A program made the position numbers and the translations under genes. From contig CAMVRE010000008.1 in assembly GCA_947169825.1 (NCBI GenBank), positions 1-38,001 on the forward strand: a DNA stretch of 38,001 nucleotides, read 5' to 3'. Origin of the DNA: an uncultured Verrucomicrobiota bacterium (GTDB lineage: Bacteria; Verrucomicrobiota; Kiritimatiellia; RFP12; UBA3636). The first letter of the stretch is position 1. Each line of letters begins with the position of its first letter. Under the pieces are notes generated by a model. That model did no database searches. It was not told the DNA's origin and was given only the letters and a program-made list of their open reading frames with translations. Below, in pieces: positions 1 through 7,040 of the stretch.

Positions 1-76
<76 letters not shown>

Positions 77-101
77 GTTGCGCGTCGCAAGGCCGCGGAA
101 C

Positions 102-127
102 ATACCACAGGGACGCGCGGAAAGTCA
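102..127 (-). promoter_or_regulatory. Promoter of tRNA-Lys
   Basis: On the minus strand TTGACT (122-127) is followed after about 17-18 nt by a weak -10 (GTATGT/TATGTT). Its -35 is one arm of the inverted repeat AAAGTCAA-N7-TTGACTTT (121-143), whose other arm is the fucU -35. The two promoters therefore point away from each other with back-to-back -35 boxes. Confidence 0.5.
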
Positions 128-135
128 AACCGCGA

Positions 136-164
136 TTGACTTTGCCGCGCGGTTCGGAGATAAT
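136..164 (+). promoter_or_regulatory. Sigma-70-type promoter of the fucU-pheS operon
   Basis: TTGACT (136-141), a 17-nt spacer and GATAAT (159-164) form a near-consensus housekeeping promoter. The predicted start near 171 gives a leader of about 23 nt with AAGGA shortly before the fucU ATG. No other comparable promoter was seen before radC, so it may drive all five genes. Confidence 0.75.
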
Positions 165-193
165 CACCCGGCACGCAACCGCAAGGAACCACC

Positions 194-643
194 ATGCTCA
201 AAGGCATCTCCCCCCTCGTCTCCCCCGAGCTGCTCTCCGCCCTCTCCCGCATGGGGCACGGCGACGAGCTCGTCCTCGGCGACGCCCACTTCCCCGCCGA
301 GACCTTCGGCAAGGCCGCCGGAGCCGTCGTCCTCCGCGCCGACGGCATCCCCGCCGCCGCGCTGATGGACGCGATCCTCCCGCTCTTCGAGCTCGACTCC
401 TACGGGTCCGACGCGCCGATGATCACGATGGAGGCGGTGCCCGGCGACGAGCTCGACCCCGACGTCGAGGCGTCCTACCGCGCCGCCGCCGACCGCGCCG
501 GCTACGCCTGGGCGAAGATGCAGCGCCTCGAGCGCTACGCCTTCTACGAGCGCGCGAAGAAGGCCTTCCTCATCGTCCAGACCGGCGAAACCCGCAAATA
601 CGGCAACATCATCCTCCGCAAGGGCGTCACGCCCGCCTCCTAG
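194..643 (+). CDS. fucU: L-fucose mutarotase / RbsD-FucU family protein
   Basis: 149 aa, the normal length for this cytosolic family, which interconverts alpha and beta anomers of fucose or related sugars. The N-terminal RMGHGDELVLGDAHFP stretch (about residues 19-34) carries the conserved His-Gly-Asp of RbsD/FucU, and the C-terminus has the family pattern AFYERAKKAF followed by GNIILRKGV. The N-terminal half resembles FucU more than RbsD. The ATG at 194 has AAGGA upstream and a strong promoter. It opens the operon and ends 2 nt before pheS. No fucose catabolic genes are adjacent, so the true sugar is not shown by context. Family membership is clear; substrate is inferred. Confidence 0.88.
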   Translation: MLKGISPLVSPELLSALSRMGHGDELVLGDAHFPAETFGKAAGAVVLRADGIPAAALMDAILPLFELDSYGSDAPMITMEAVPGDELDPDVEASYRAAADRAGYAWAKMQRLERYAFYERAKKAFLIVQTGETRKYGNIILRKGVTPAS

Positions 644-645
644 CC

Positions 646-1659
646 ATGACCCTCCAGGACATTCCCCAGTTCCAGGCCGACGCGCTCGCCGCCGTCGCCG
701 CCGCGAAGACGCCCGACGACGTCGAGGGCGTCCGCATCAAGTTCCTCGGCCGCAACGGCTCGCTCACCGCCCTCATGAAGGGCCTGCGCGACGTCCCGCC
801 CGCCGACAAGCCCGCGTTCGGGCAGGCGCTCAACGCGCTGCGCGCCGCCTTCACGGAGGCGCTCGAGGCGCGCAAGGAGGCCGTCGCCGGCGAAGGCGCC
901 GCGCACGAGGCGTTCGACTTCTCGATGCCCGGCAACTGGCGCGGCGCCGGCTCGCTGCACCCGCTCACGCTCGTCACCGAGGAGGTGACGCGCATCTTCG
1001 CGCAGATGGGCTTCACGGTCGCGGACGGCCCGGACATCGAGACGGAGTTCAACAACTTCGACGCGCTCAACACCGCCAAGCACCACCCGTCGCGCGACGA
1101 GCGCGACACGTTCTGGCTCGGCCCGGAGCTGCTGCTGCGCACGCAGACCTCGCCCGTCCAGATCCGGACGATGCTCGCGCGCAAGCCGCCCGTCCGCATC
1201 ATCAACCCCGGCCGCTGCTACCGCCGCGACACGACGGACGCGACGCACTCGGCGAACTTCCACCAGATCGAGGGGCTCTTCGTGGACGTGAAGCCCGTCT
1301 CGCTCGCCGACCTCAAGTCGACGCTGGCGCACTTCGCGCGCGAGATGATGGGCCCGCAGATCCAGGTGCGCTTCCGCCCGCACTTCTTCCCGTTCACCGA
1401 GCCCTCGGTGGAGGTGGACTTCTCCTGCCACGTCTGCAAGGGCAAGGGCTGCGCGGTCTGCAAGCAGAGCGGCTGGATCGAGATCCTCGGCGCCGGCATC
1501 GTCGACACGCGCGTCTTCCGGCACGTCGGCTACGACCCGGAGTGCTACGGCTACGCCTTCGGCATGGGCGTCGAGCGCATCGCGATGATCAAGTACGGCG
1601 TCACCGACCTGCGCCACCTCTACACCAACGACCTGCGCTACCTGCGCTCGTTCGCCTAA
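646..1659 (+). CDS. pheS: Phenylalanine--tRNA ligase alpha subunit
   Basis: 337 aa, normal for bacterial PheS, the class II catalytic subunit that charges tRNA-Phe as an alpha2-beta2 complex. An N-terminal coiled-coil tRNA-binding region (about 1-85) precedes the catalytic core with motif 2 around RCYRRDTTDATHS (about 190) and motif 3 around GYAFGMGVERI (about 300). A Cys-x2-Cys-x4-Cys-x2-Cys cluster (about 261-272), common in bacterial PheS, may bind zinc. The ATG at 646 sits 2 nt after fucU and matches known PheS N-termini; an open frame reaching back to 136 is a shadow of fucU. The beta-subunit gene pheT does not follow, which departs from the usual pheST arrangement. Confidence 0.97.
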   Translation: MTLQDIPQFQADALAAVAAAKTPDDVEGVRIKFLGRNGSLTALMKGLRDVPPADKPAFGQALNALRAAFTEALEARKEAVAGEGAAHEAFDFSMPGNWRGAGSLHPLTLVTEEVTRIFAQMGFTVADGPDIETEFNNFDALNTAKHHPSRDERDTFWLGPELLLRTQTSPVQIRTMLARKPPVRIINPGRCYRRDTTDATHSANFHQIEGLFVDVKPVSLADLKSTLAHFAREMMGPQIQVRFRPHFFPFTEPSVEVDFSCHVCKGKGCAVCKQSGWIEILGAGIVDTRVFRHVGYDPECYGYAFGMGVERIAMIKYGVTDLRHLYTNDLRYLRSFA

Positions 1660-1676
1660 CGCGAGGACCCTTTCCC

Positions 1677-3374
1677 ATGCCCACGATCCGCACGCTTCTG
1701 CTCGACGCCTACTCCCAGTCCCCCGACACGGTCGCCGTCCGCTGGAAGGCCGACCACGTCTGGCACGAATGGTCCTTCGTCGACCTGCACGCCCGCGCCC
1801 GCGCCGTCGCCGAGTCGCTCGGGAAGCTCGGCGTGAAGCCCGGCGACCGCGTCGCGCTCATGATGGAGAACCGCCCCGAGTGGATGTCCACCTACCTCGG
1901 CATCGTCTCCTGCGGCGTCACCGCGGTGCCCGTCGACGCCCGCCTCCACCCCCACGAGGTCTCGCACATCCTCCGCGACTCCGAGGCCGTCGCGTTCTTC
2001 GGCAGCGGCAGGACCGGCCCGCTCGTCCGCGAGGTGATGGGGACCCTGAAGTACATGCGCTCGGTCGTCCTGGCGGACGGCGCCGTCTCCGAGGACCGCC
2101 GCGAGAGCGGCGTCCGGCTCTACGACTACGACCGCCTCCTCGAGTCCGTCTCGGAGGCCTCCGGCGCCCCCGACTCGTTCTTCGACCGCAACGTCGCGCA
2201 GGAGACGGACGTCGCCTCGATCATCTACACCTCCGGCACGACCGGCCGCAGCAAGGGCGCGATGCTCACGCACGCCAACTTCTGCGCGCAGCTCTCCGCG
2301 CTGCAGTATTTCACCGTGCGCAAGGACGACAACTTCCTCCTCGTCCTGCCTCTCCACCACGCCTTCGCCTTCACCGCGAACTTCATCGTCCCGCTCGCCG
2401 CCCAGTGCTCGGTCTCGATGGTCGAGAACCTCCGTACGATCCCCGAGAACATGCGCGAGACGCAGCCCACGGTCCTGCTCGCCGTCCCGCTCCTCGCCGA
2501 GAAGATGCTCGCCGCGATCATGAAGAAGCTCGAGAAGAGCGCCCCCGCCCGCGCCCTGATGGCGATCGGCCTCTCCCGCGTCGTCGGCCGCAAGATCATC
2601 GCCCAGCTCGGCGGCCGCATGCGCATCATCATCGTCGGCGGCGCGGCGAGCGACCCGGACGTGCTCCGGCAGTGGTCGAAGTTCGGCATCACGACCCTCC
2701 AGGGCTACGGCCTCACCGAGACGGCGCCCATCTCCGCCCTCGCGCCCGAGAACGCCATCGTCTTCTCCTCCGTCGGCAAGGCGCTGCCCGGCCACGAGCT
2801 GCGCATCGCGGAGCCCAACGACGAGGGCGTCGGCGAGATCGAGGTGAAGGGCCCCTCCGTGATGAAGGGCTACTTCCGCAACGAGGACGCCACGAGGGAG
2901 TGCTTCGACGGCGACTGGTTCCGCACGGGCGACCTCGGGACGATGGACGCGAACGGCTACATCACGATCACCGGGCGCAAGAAGTCGCTCATCGTGAACC
3001 GCGAGGGCAAGAACATCTACCCCGAGGAGGTCGAGCTCGTCATCAACGCCTGCCCGCACGTCCTCGAGTCGATCGTCCTGGGCTACCACGTCCCGGGCGA
3101 GAAGAAGGGCGAGCACGTCGGCGCGATCGTCGTCGCCGACCTCGACAAGATCGCCGAGGAGCGCAACAAGTCCGACTCCTCCTCCGCCTCGCCGCTCTCC
3201 GACGACCAGATCCGCGACCTCTGCCTCAAGGAGATCCGCGAGGCGATGAAGCAGATCTCGACCTACAAGCACCCGCGCCGCATCCAGGTCCGGTTCGAGC
3301 CGCTCCAGAAGACCAACACGCTCAAGGTGAAGCGCTACCTCTACTCGCTCGACTCGGGCGACGAGGAGGCGTAG
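1677..3374 (+). CDS. AMP-dependent synthetase, long-chain fatty acid--CoA ligase type
   Basis: 565 aa, adenylate-forming (ANL) superfamily. It activates a carboxylate with ATP to an acyl-AMP, then transfers it to CoA or possibly ACP. Visible motifs are the Thr/Ser-rich ATP loop YTSGTTGRSKG (about 183), YGLTETAP (about 343), the hinge region with TGDL (about 417) followed by GRKKSLIVNREGKNIYP (about 431), and a C-terminal lysine region KTNTLKVKR. The last differs slightly from the usual xTGKxxR pattern. No membrane segment is apparent. It starts 17 nt after pheS with a weak GAGGA. Sequence resembles FadD-like acyl-CoA synthetases, but chain length and acceptor (CoA or ACP) cannot be read from sequence. 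Confidence 0.88.
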   Translation: MPTIRTLLLDAYSQSPDTVAVRWKADHVWHEWSFVDLHARARAVAESLGKLGVKPGDRVALMMENRPEWMSTYLGIVSCGVTAVPVDARLHPHEVSHILRDSEAVAFFGSGRTGPLVREVMGTLKYMRSVVLADGAVSEDRRESGVRLYDYDRLLESVSEASGAPDSFFDRNVAQETDVASIIYTSGTTGRSKGAMLTHANFCAQLSALQYFTVRKDDNFLLVLPLHHAFAFTANFIVPLAAQCSVSMVENLRTIPENMRETQPTVLLAVPLLAEKMLAAIMKKLEKSAPARALMAIGLSRVVGRKIIAQLGGRMRIIIVGGAASDPDVLRQWSKFGITTLQGYGLTETAPISALAPENAIVFSSVGKALPGHELRIAEPNDEGVGEIEVKGPSVMKGYFRNEDATRECFDGDWFRTGDLGTMDANGYITITGRKKSLIVNREGKNIYPEEVELVINACPHVLESIVLGYHVPGEKKGEHVGAIVVADLDKIAEERNKSDSSSASPLSDDQIRDLCLKEIREAMKQISTYKHPRRIQVRFEPLQKTNTLKVKRYLYSLDSGDEEA

Positions 3375-3408
3375 GCCGGGCGCGCCCCGTCCGCGAGGAG
3401 GACCGGAC

Positions 3409-4566
3409 ATGGACGCGCCCCCGCCCCCCGCACCCCGCCGCGCGGCGTTCCTCCTCGTCGGCTGCACGGCGTCGGGGAAGACCGCGGTCGCCCACGCGAT
3501 CGCGCGGGAATCCGGCGCGCTCGTCCTCTCCGCCGACTCGATGCTCGTCTACCGCGGCATGGATGTCGGCACCGCCAAGCCGACCGCCGCCGAGCGCGCG
3601 GGCGTCGTCCTGCGCGGCGTCGACCTCGCGGACCCCGACGAGCCCTTCAGCGCCGGCCGCTGGCTCGAATCGGCGCGCGAAGCCGCGCGCGAGGCCGCGG
3701 AGGCCGGCCGCGACCTGGTCGTCGCCGGCGGCACCGGGCTCTACGTCTCCGCCCTCCTGCGCGGCATCGACACGCGGGAGGCCGATCCCGGCCGCCGCGC
3801 GGAGCTCGAGGCGCTCCTCGCGCGCGAAGGCACGGGGGCGCTCGTCGCGCGCGCGGAGTCCCTTTCCCCCGGATCCACCGCGGCCATCGACGCGAAGAAC
3901 CCGCGGCGGCTCGTCCGGCTCGTCGAGATCCTCGAATCTCACGCGGAGTTCGCGGAGTCTTTTTCACACGCAGAGAACGCAGAGAGCGCAGAGCCCCGTT
4001 CCGGCGAAGCCGGCTCCCCCGCCGGGGGAGCTGCCGAGCGGAGCGAGGCGGAGGGGGTCGGTCACGCGGAGTCTTTTTCACACGCAGAGAACGCAGAGAG
4101 CGCAGAGCCCCGTTCCGGCGAAGCCGGCTCCCCCGCCGGGGGAGCTGCCGAGCGCAGCGAGGCGGAGGGGGTCGGTCACGCGCCCCTCGTCGGCCTCGAC
4201 TTCCCTCCCGACGTCCTCAACGCCCGCATCGAGCGGCGCGCGAGGGCGATGTTCGAGAGCGGACTGCTCGACGAGGTCCGCGCGCTGTGCGAGCGGTTCC
4301 CCGGCTTCGAGCGCTCGACCGCCGGCGCGGGCATCGGCTACGCCGAGGCGCTCGCCGCGCTGCGCGGGGAGATCTCCGCGGACGAGGCCGTCGCGCGCAC
4401 CGCGCAGCGGACGCGCCGCCTCGCGAAGAAGCAGCGCACCTGGTGGCGCCACCAGGCGCGCGTCGAATGGGTCCGCGGCCCCGCGGACGAAGCGGACGTC
4501 GCCCGCGCCGCGCGCGACGTCCGGGACCTTTGGAGCCACTATGGAAAAGTCCCCCTCTCCCTCTGA
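3409..4566 (+). CDS. miaA: tRNA dimethylallyltransferase with repeat-encoded insertion
   Basis: 385 aa, against about 300-320 for typical MiaA, which adds dimethylallyl to A37 of tRNAs reading UNN codons. It has the P-loop GCTASGKT (about 18-25), the SADSMLVYRGMDVGTAKP segment (family D-S-x-x-x-Y...GTAKP) and AGGTGLY. The excess length comes from two tandem 38-residue copies (about residues 181-257) encoded by a 114-bp direct repeat; they sit where a variable linker follows the RxVRxxEI helix, and the usual TGxPxS segment there is missing or replaced. Homology resumes at PLVGLDFPPDVLNARIERR. A good GAGGAGGA site precedes the ATG. The frame is intact, so probably functional, though activity is unproven. 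The end overlaps radC by 26 nt. Confidence 0.93.
   Translation: MDAPPPPAPRRAAFLLVGCTASGKTAVAHAIARESGALVLSADSMLVYRGMDVGTAKPTAAERAGVVLRGVDLADPDEPFSAGRWLESAREAAREAAEAGRDLVVAGGTGLYVSALLRGIDTREADPGRRAELEALLAREGTGALVARAESLSPGSTAAIDAKNPRRLVRLVEILESHAEFAESFSHAENAESAEPRSGEAGSPAGGAAERSEAEGVGHAESFSHAENAESAEPRSGEAGSPAGGAAERSEAEGVGHAPLVGLDFPPDVLNARIERRARAMFESGLLDEVRALCERFPGFERSTAGAGIGYAEALAALRGEISADEAVARTAQRTRRLAKKQRTWWRHQARVEWVRGPADEADVARAARDVRDLWSHYGKVPLSL
3951..4178 (+). repeat. 114-bp tandem direct repeat inside miaA (two copies)
   Basis: Copy 1 is 3951-4064 and copy 2 is 4065-4178. They appear to differ at a single base (gagcGgagc versus gagcCagc-type change near 4155). Each unit has a purine-rich CGCAGAGAA/CGCAGAGAG part and a palindromic part with two hairpins, CCGGC-GAA-GCCGG and GCTCCCCC-GCC-GGGGGAGC. 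The period is exactly 38 codons, so the reading frame survives. The composition resembles intergenic palindromic repeats more than protein-coding sequence. Confidence 0.95.
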
Positions 4567-5413
4567 TTTCCGCGAAGCCGGTTCCGTGCCCGGGGCTTCG
4601 GCCCCGGGAAGTTCCGCCGCACCGTCGCCGCCGCCGACCGGCCTCAAGGCCGCGTTCCGGGGCAGCGAGGACTTCCTCCCGCGCGAGAAGCTCGCGCGGC
4701 TCGGGCCGGGCGCGCTCTCCGACGCGGAGCTCGTCGCGATCTTCCTGCGCACGGGCCGCCCCGGGCGCAACGTGCTCCAGGTCGCGGACGACCTCCTGCG
4801 CGCCTACGGCGGCAACCTGCGGCTCCTCTCGCAGGAGAGCGCCGCGCGGCTCGAGGGGCTCGGCTCGATCGGGCGCGTCCGCGCGCTGGAGCTCACCGCG
4901 GTGTTCGAGTTCGCGCGCCGCATCGCGATGCACTCGCAGGAGGCGCAGCCGCTGCTGGAGACGCCCGAGCAGGTCGCGCGGTTCGTGCACGGGCTGGTCC
5001 TGCAGGACCCGACCGAGAGCTTCTACGTCCTGCCGCTCGACCGCAAGATGCGGCTGTGCGACCGCGTCCAGCGCCAGCGCCTCTGCGTGTCGCGCGGAAC
5101 GGCGGACGCCTCGCCGGTCCATCCGCGCGACGTCTTCCGCGAGGCCGTCCGCGTCGACGCGTGCTTCGTCGTCGTCGCGCACAACCACCCCTCCGGCGAT
5201 CCGACGCCCTCGCCGCAGGACCTGCGCATCACGCGGGCGCTCGTCGACGCGGGCCGCGTCGTCGGCATCCCGCTCGTGGACCACGTCGTCGTGGGAGGCC
5301 TGCCGGACCTGCGCGGGCCGGACGGCTCCATCGACACGACGCGCTGCTTCGACCTCGTCCCGCGCTTCCGCTCCCTGCGTCGCACGGGCGCGGTCGACTT
5401 CGACCTCGTATAG
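4541..5413 (+). CDS. radC: RadC family JAB-domain protein
   Basis: 290 aa. RadC (UPF0758) proteins have a helix-hairpin-helix-like N-terminal region and a C-terminal JAB/MPN metalloprotease-like fold; the role in DNA repair remains uncertain. The conserved opening REKLARLGPGALSDAELVA is at about 47-65, and the metal-binding HNHPSGDPTPSPQD at about 214-227, followed by GIPLVDHVVVG. The ATG at 4541 gives a Pro/Ser/Ala-rich extension of about 45 residues. Within it lies a perfect 8-bp hairpin with a TTCG loop (4589-4608), just after the miaA stop, so a later start such as the GTG at 4586 is possible. Last gene of the fucU operon. Confidence 0.9.
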   Translation: MEKSPSPSDFREAGSVPGASAPGSSAAPSPPPTGLKAAFRGSEDFLPREKLARLGPGALSDAELVAIFLRTGRPGRNVLQVADDLLRAYGGNLRLLSQESAARLEGLGSIGRVRALELTAVFEFARRIAMHSQEAQPLLETPEQVARFVHGLVLQDPTESFYVLPLDRKMRLCDRVQRQRLCVSRGTADASPVHPRDVFREAVRVDACFVVVAHNHPSGDPTPSPQDLRITRALVDAGRVVGIPLVDHVVVGGLPDLRGPDGSIDTTRCFDLVPRFRSLRRTGAVDFDLV

Positions 5414-5432
5414 CGCGCCGCGCCCGCGGGCG

Positions 5433-6374
5433 CTACCCGAGCGCGATCAGGACGACGCCGAGGAGCCCCATCGCGAAGGCGGCGTTCTGCAGCGCCGTCG
5501 TGCGCTCGCGCAGCGCGAGGCGCCCGTAGAGGAAGAAGCCGATCAGGCACGCGTTCACCTCCATCGGCGAGGCGATCGCGATCGCGCCGGCCGCCTCGAG
5601 GCGGTCGAGCGCGTTGAAGTGGAACCAGCAGCTCGCGACGAACCCCGGGATGAGCGCCAGCCCGCACACCCGGAGCAGGAAGAGATACTTGCCCCGCAGG
5701 TCCGGGTCGCGCGGCGCGGGGCCCTCCAGCAGGCGCTTCCCGGCAGTGAAGACCGCCCACGCGGCGAGCGTCCCGACGCCGCCCCAGAGCATCCGCTCGA
5801 GGTTCTCCGGGCGGACGTCCGCCGGCAGGTAGGAGACGAGGTTCACCGCGCACTGGTTCGCGCCGCAGAGGACGAACGCCGCGAGCGCCGGCAGGAACCA
5901 GCGCAGCGTCGACCCGCCCTTCGAAGCGCCGCCCCTGGCGAAGCCCGACACGACGACGTTCCCGACGATCATCGCGAACCCCGCCGCTCGCGCCCACGTG
6001 AGGTCCGTCCGCCCCGACAGCACGCCCATGAGGAACGGGAACACGAGGCCCGACTGCGTGACCGTCCACGCCAGGCCGTTCGGCCCGCGCGCCATTGCGC
6101 GGCCCATGAAGAAGATCATCCAGAAGTTGAGGAAGCCCCAGGCGACCATGCACAGCGCCGGCAGCGGCGACGCCCCGAACGCGAACGCCCGCGACTCCGG
6201 CCACAGCGCCCGCCCCGCGACGAGCGCGACCGACACGGCCGCGATCGAGAGCCCCGTGCTCACGAGCTGCTGCCGGAACGCGCCGCAGCCGCGGCGCTCC
6301 GCCGACCCGACGATCGCGCCGGTGATCACCCACGTGAGGCCCGTGAGAACGGCGAAGAGCAGTCCGATTGCCAT
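5433..6374 (-). CDS. DMT-superfamily (EamA-like) transporter
   Basis: 313 aa, almost wholly hydrophobic, with about ten predicted membrane helices in two similar halves, as in drug/metabolite transporters. It begins MAIGLLFAVLTGLTWVITGA, typical of EamA proteins, and short charged loops separate the helices. The substrate cannot be read from sequence. It converges on radC with only 19 nt between the stops and is divergent from the Rrf2 gene. The promoter reads TTGCGG-17-TAGACT with only 9 nt before the ATG and no ribosome binding site, so a leaderless message is predicted. General family is fairly sure; a sugar or metabolite exporter would be a guess. Confidence 0.8.
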   Translation of the reverse strand: MAIGLLFAVLTGLTWVITGAIVGSAERRGCGAFRQQLVSTGLSIAAVSVALVAGRALWPESRAFAFGASPLPALCMVAWGFLNFWMIFFMGRAMARGPNGLAWTVTQSGLVFPFLMGVLSGRTDLTWARAAGFAMIVGNVVVSGFARGGASKGGSTLRWFLPALAAFVLCGANQCAVNLVSYLPADVRPENLERMLWGGVGTLAAWAVFTAGKRLLEGPAPRDPDLRGKYLFLLRVCGLALIPGFVASCWFHFNALDRLEAAGAIAIASPMEVNACLIGFFLYGRLALRERTTALQNAAFAMGLLGVVLIALG

Positions 6375-6383
6375 GGGGCGCGC

Positions 6384-6412
6384 AGTCTACCACGCCGCCC
6401 CCGCCCCCGCAA
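6384..6412 (-). promoter_or_regulatory. Leaderless-type promoter of the EamA transporter gene
   Basis: On the minus strand TTGCGG (6407-6412), a 17-nt spacer and TAGACT (6384-6389) are followed after 9 nt by the ATG. No Shine-Dalgarno fits in this space. Confidence 0.6.
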
Positions 6413-6442
6413 CGCGCAACCGACCGACGAAACCTTTTCCGG

Positions 6443-6471
6443 TTGACTTTCGCGGACGCCGGGAGGATACT
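6443..6471 (+). promoter_or_regulatory. Promoter of the Rrf2 regulator gene
   Basis: TTGACT (6443-6448), a 17-nt spacer and GATACT (6466-6471) match the sigma-70 consensus well. The expected start near 6478 gives a leader of about 42 nt, room for autoregulation by the Rrf2 protein. Confidence 0.7.
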
Positions 6472-6519
6472 CCGTCCTGTCCCGGCGCGGCGGTCGCCGC
6501 CCGGAAACGAGCATCCGCC

Positions 6520-6969
6520 ATGAAGATCACCGCCAAGTCGCGCTACGCGCTGCGCGTTCTGCTGGACCTCGCCGTGTCCGGCGCGAAGGGGCCGCGCACC
6601 ATCCGGGAGATCGCCTCGTCGCAGGGCATCTCGGAAAAGTTCATCAGCCGCATCGCCGTGCCGCTGCGGCGGGCGGGCCTCGTGACGACCGAACGCGGCG
6701 TGAAGGGCGGCCTGCGGCTGGCGCGGTTCCCGTCGAAGATCACGCTCCTCGACATCGTGGAGTCGACGGACGGCCCGCTCGCCCTCGTCCGCTGCCTTGC
6801 GCGCCCGGGCGCCTGCGGGCGGCAGGGCCGCTGCGCGGCGGAGAAGGCGTGGGCGGGCGTGAACGAGGCCCTCGCCGCCGCGCTCCGCCGCACGACGCTC
6901 GCGTCCGTCGCCGCCGACCAGCGGCGGCTCTCCCCTCCCCCGCCCTCCGAGCCGGACTACTGCATCTAG
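6520..6969 (+). CDS. Rrf2 family transcriptional regulator (IscR-like, three cysteines)
   Basis: 149 aa, typical Rrf2 length. The first 70 residues form the winged helix-turn-helix, opening MKITAKSRYALRVLLDLA and including EIASSQGISEKFISRI and GVKGGLRLAR. Cys92, Cys99 and Cys105 match in number and place the [2Fe-2S] ligands of IscR (spacing 92-98-104 in E. coli), with one extra residue in the first gap. An Fe-S, redox or NO-sensing regulator is therefore likely, rather than the cysteine-poor CymR type. No isc or suf genes are nearby, so targets are unknown. It has its own promoter and a clear terminator and is monocistronic. Confidence 0.9.
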   Translation: MKITAKSRYALRVLLDLAVSGAKGPRTIREIASSQGISEKFISRIAVPLRRAGLVTTERGVKGGLRLARFPSKITLLDIVESTDGPLALVRCLARPGACGRQGRCAAEKAWAGVNEALAAALRRTTLASVAADQRRLSPPPPSEPDYCI

Positions 6970-6985
6970 GGCGTTCCCGCAAGAT

Positions 6986-7017
6986 GTGTGGCCGCCGGGA
7001 CGGCGGCCGCACTTTTT
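6986..7017 (+). terminator. Intrinsic terminator after the Rrf2 gene
   Basis: An 11-bp GC-rich stem (GTGTGGCCGCC / GGCGGCCGCAC, one G-U pair) with a 5-nt loop is followed directly by TTTTT (7013-7017). It separates the Rrf2 gene from the convergent manC. Confidence 0.85.
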
Positions 7018-7040
7018 GTGGAACCGCCCTAGGGAGGTCC

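Noticed and set aside
136-645. N-terminal extension of PheS by about 170 residues
   Set aside because: The extra part is an Arg-rich out-of-frame reading of fucU. PheS homology begins at the ATG at 646.
3951-4178. miaA called a pseudogene because of its insertion
   Set aside because: The frame is intact, both halves keep MiaA motifs, and the insertion lies in a variable linker. Function is likely though unproven.
1769-4540. Apparent 900-codon fusion upstream of radC in the same frame
   Set aside because: It is an Arg/Pro-rich shadow of the ligase and miaA genes. RadC homology begins only after 4541.
4589-4608. Perfect 8-bp TTCG hairpin as the miaA terminator
   Set aside because: It lies within radC coding sequence and no T-run follows. 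It might still affect translation of radC.
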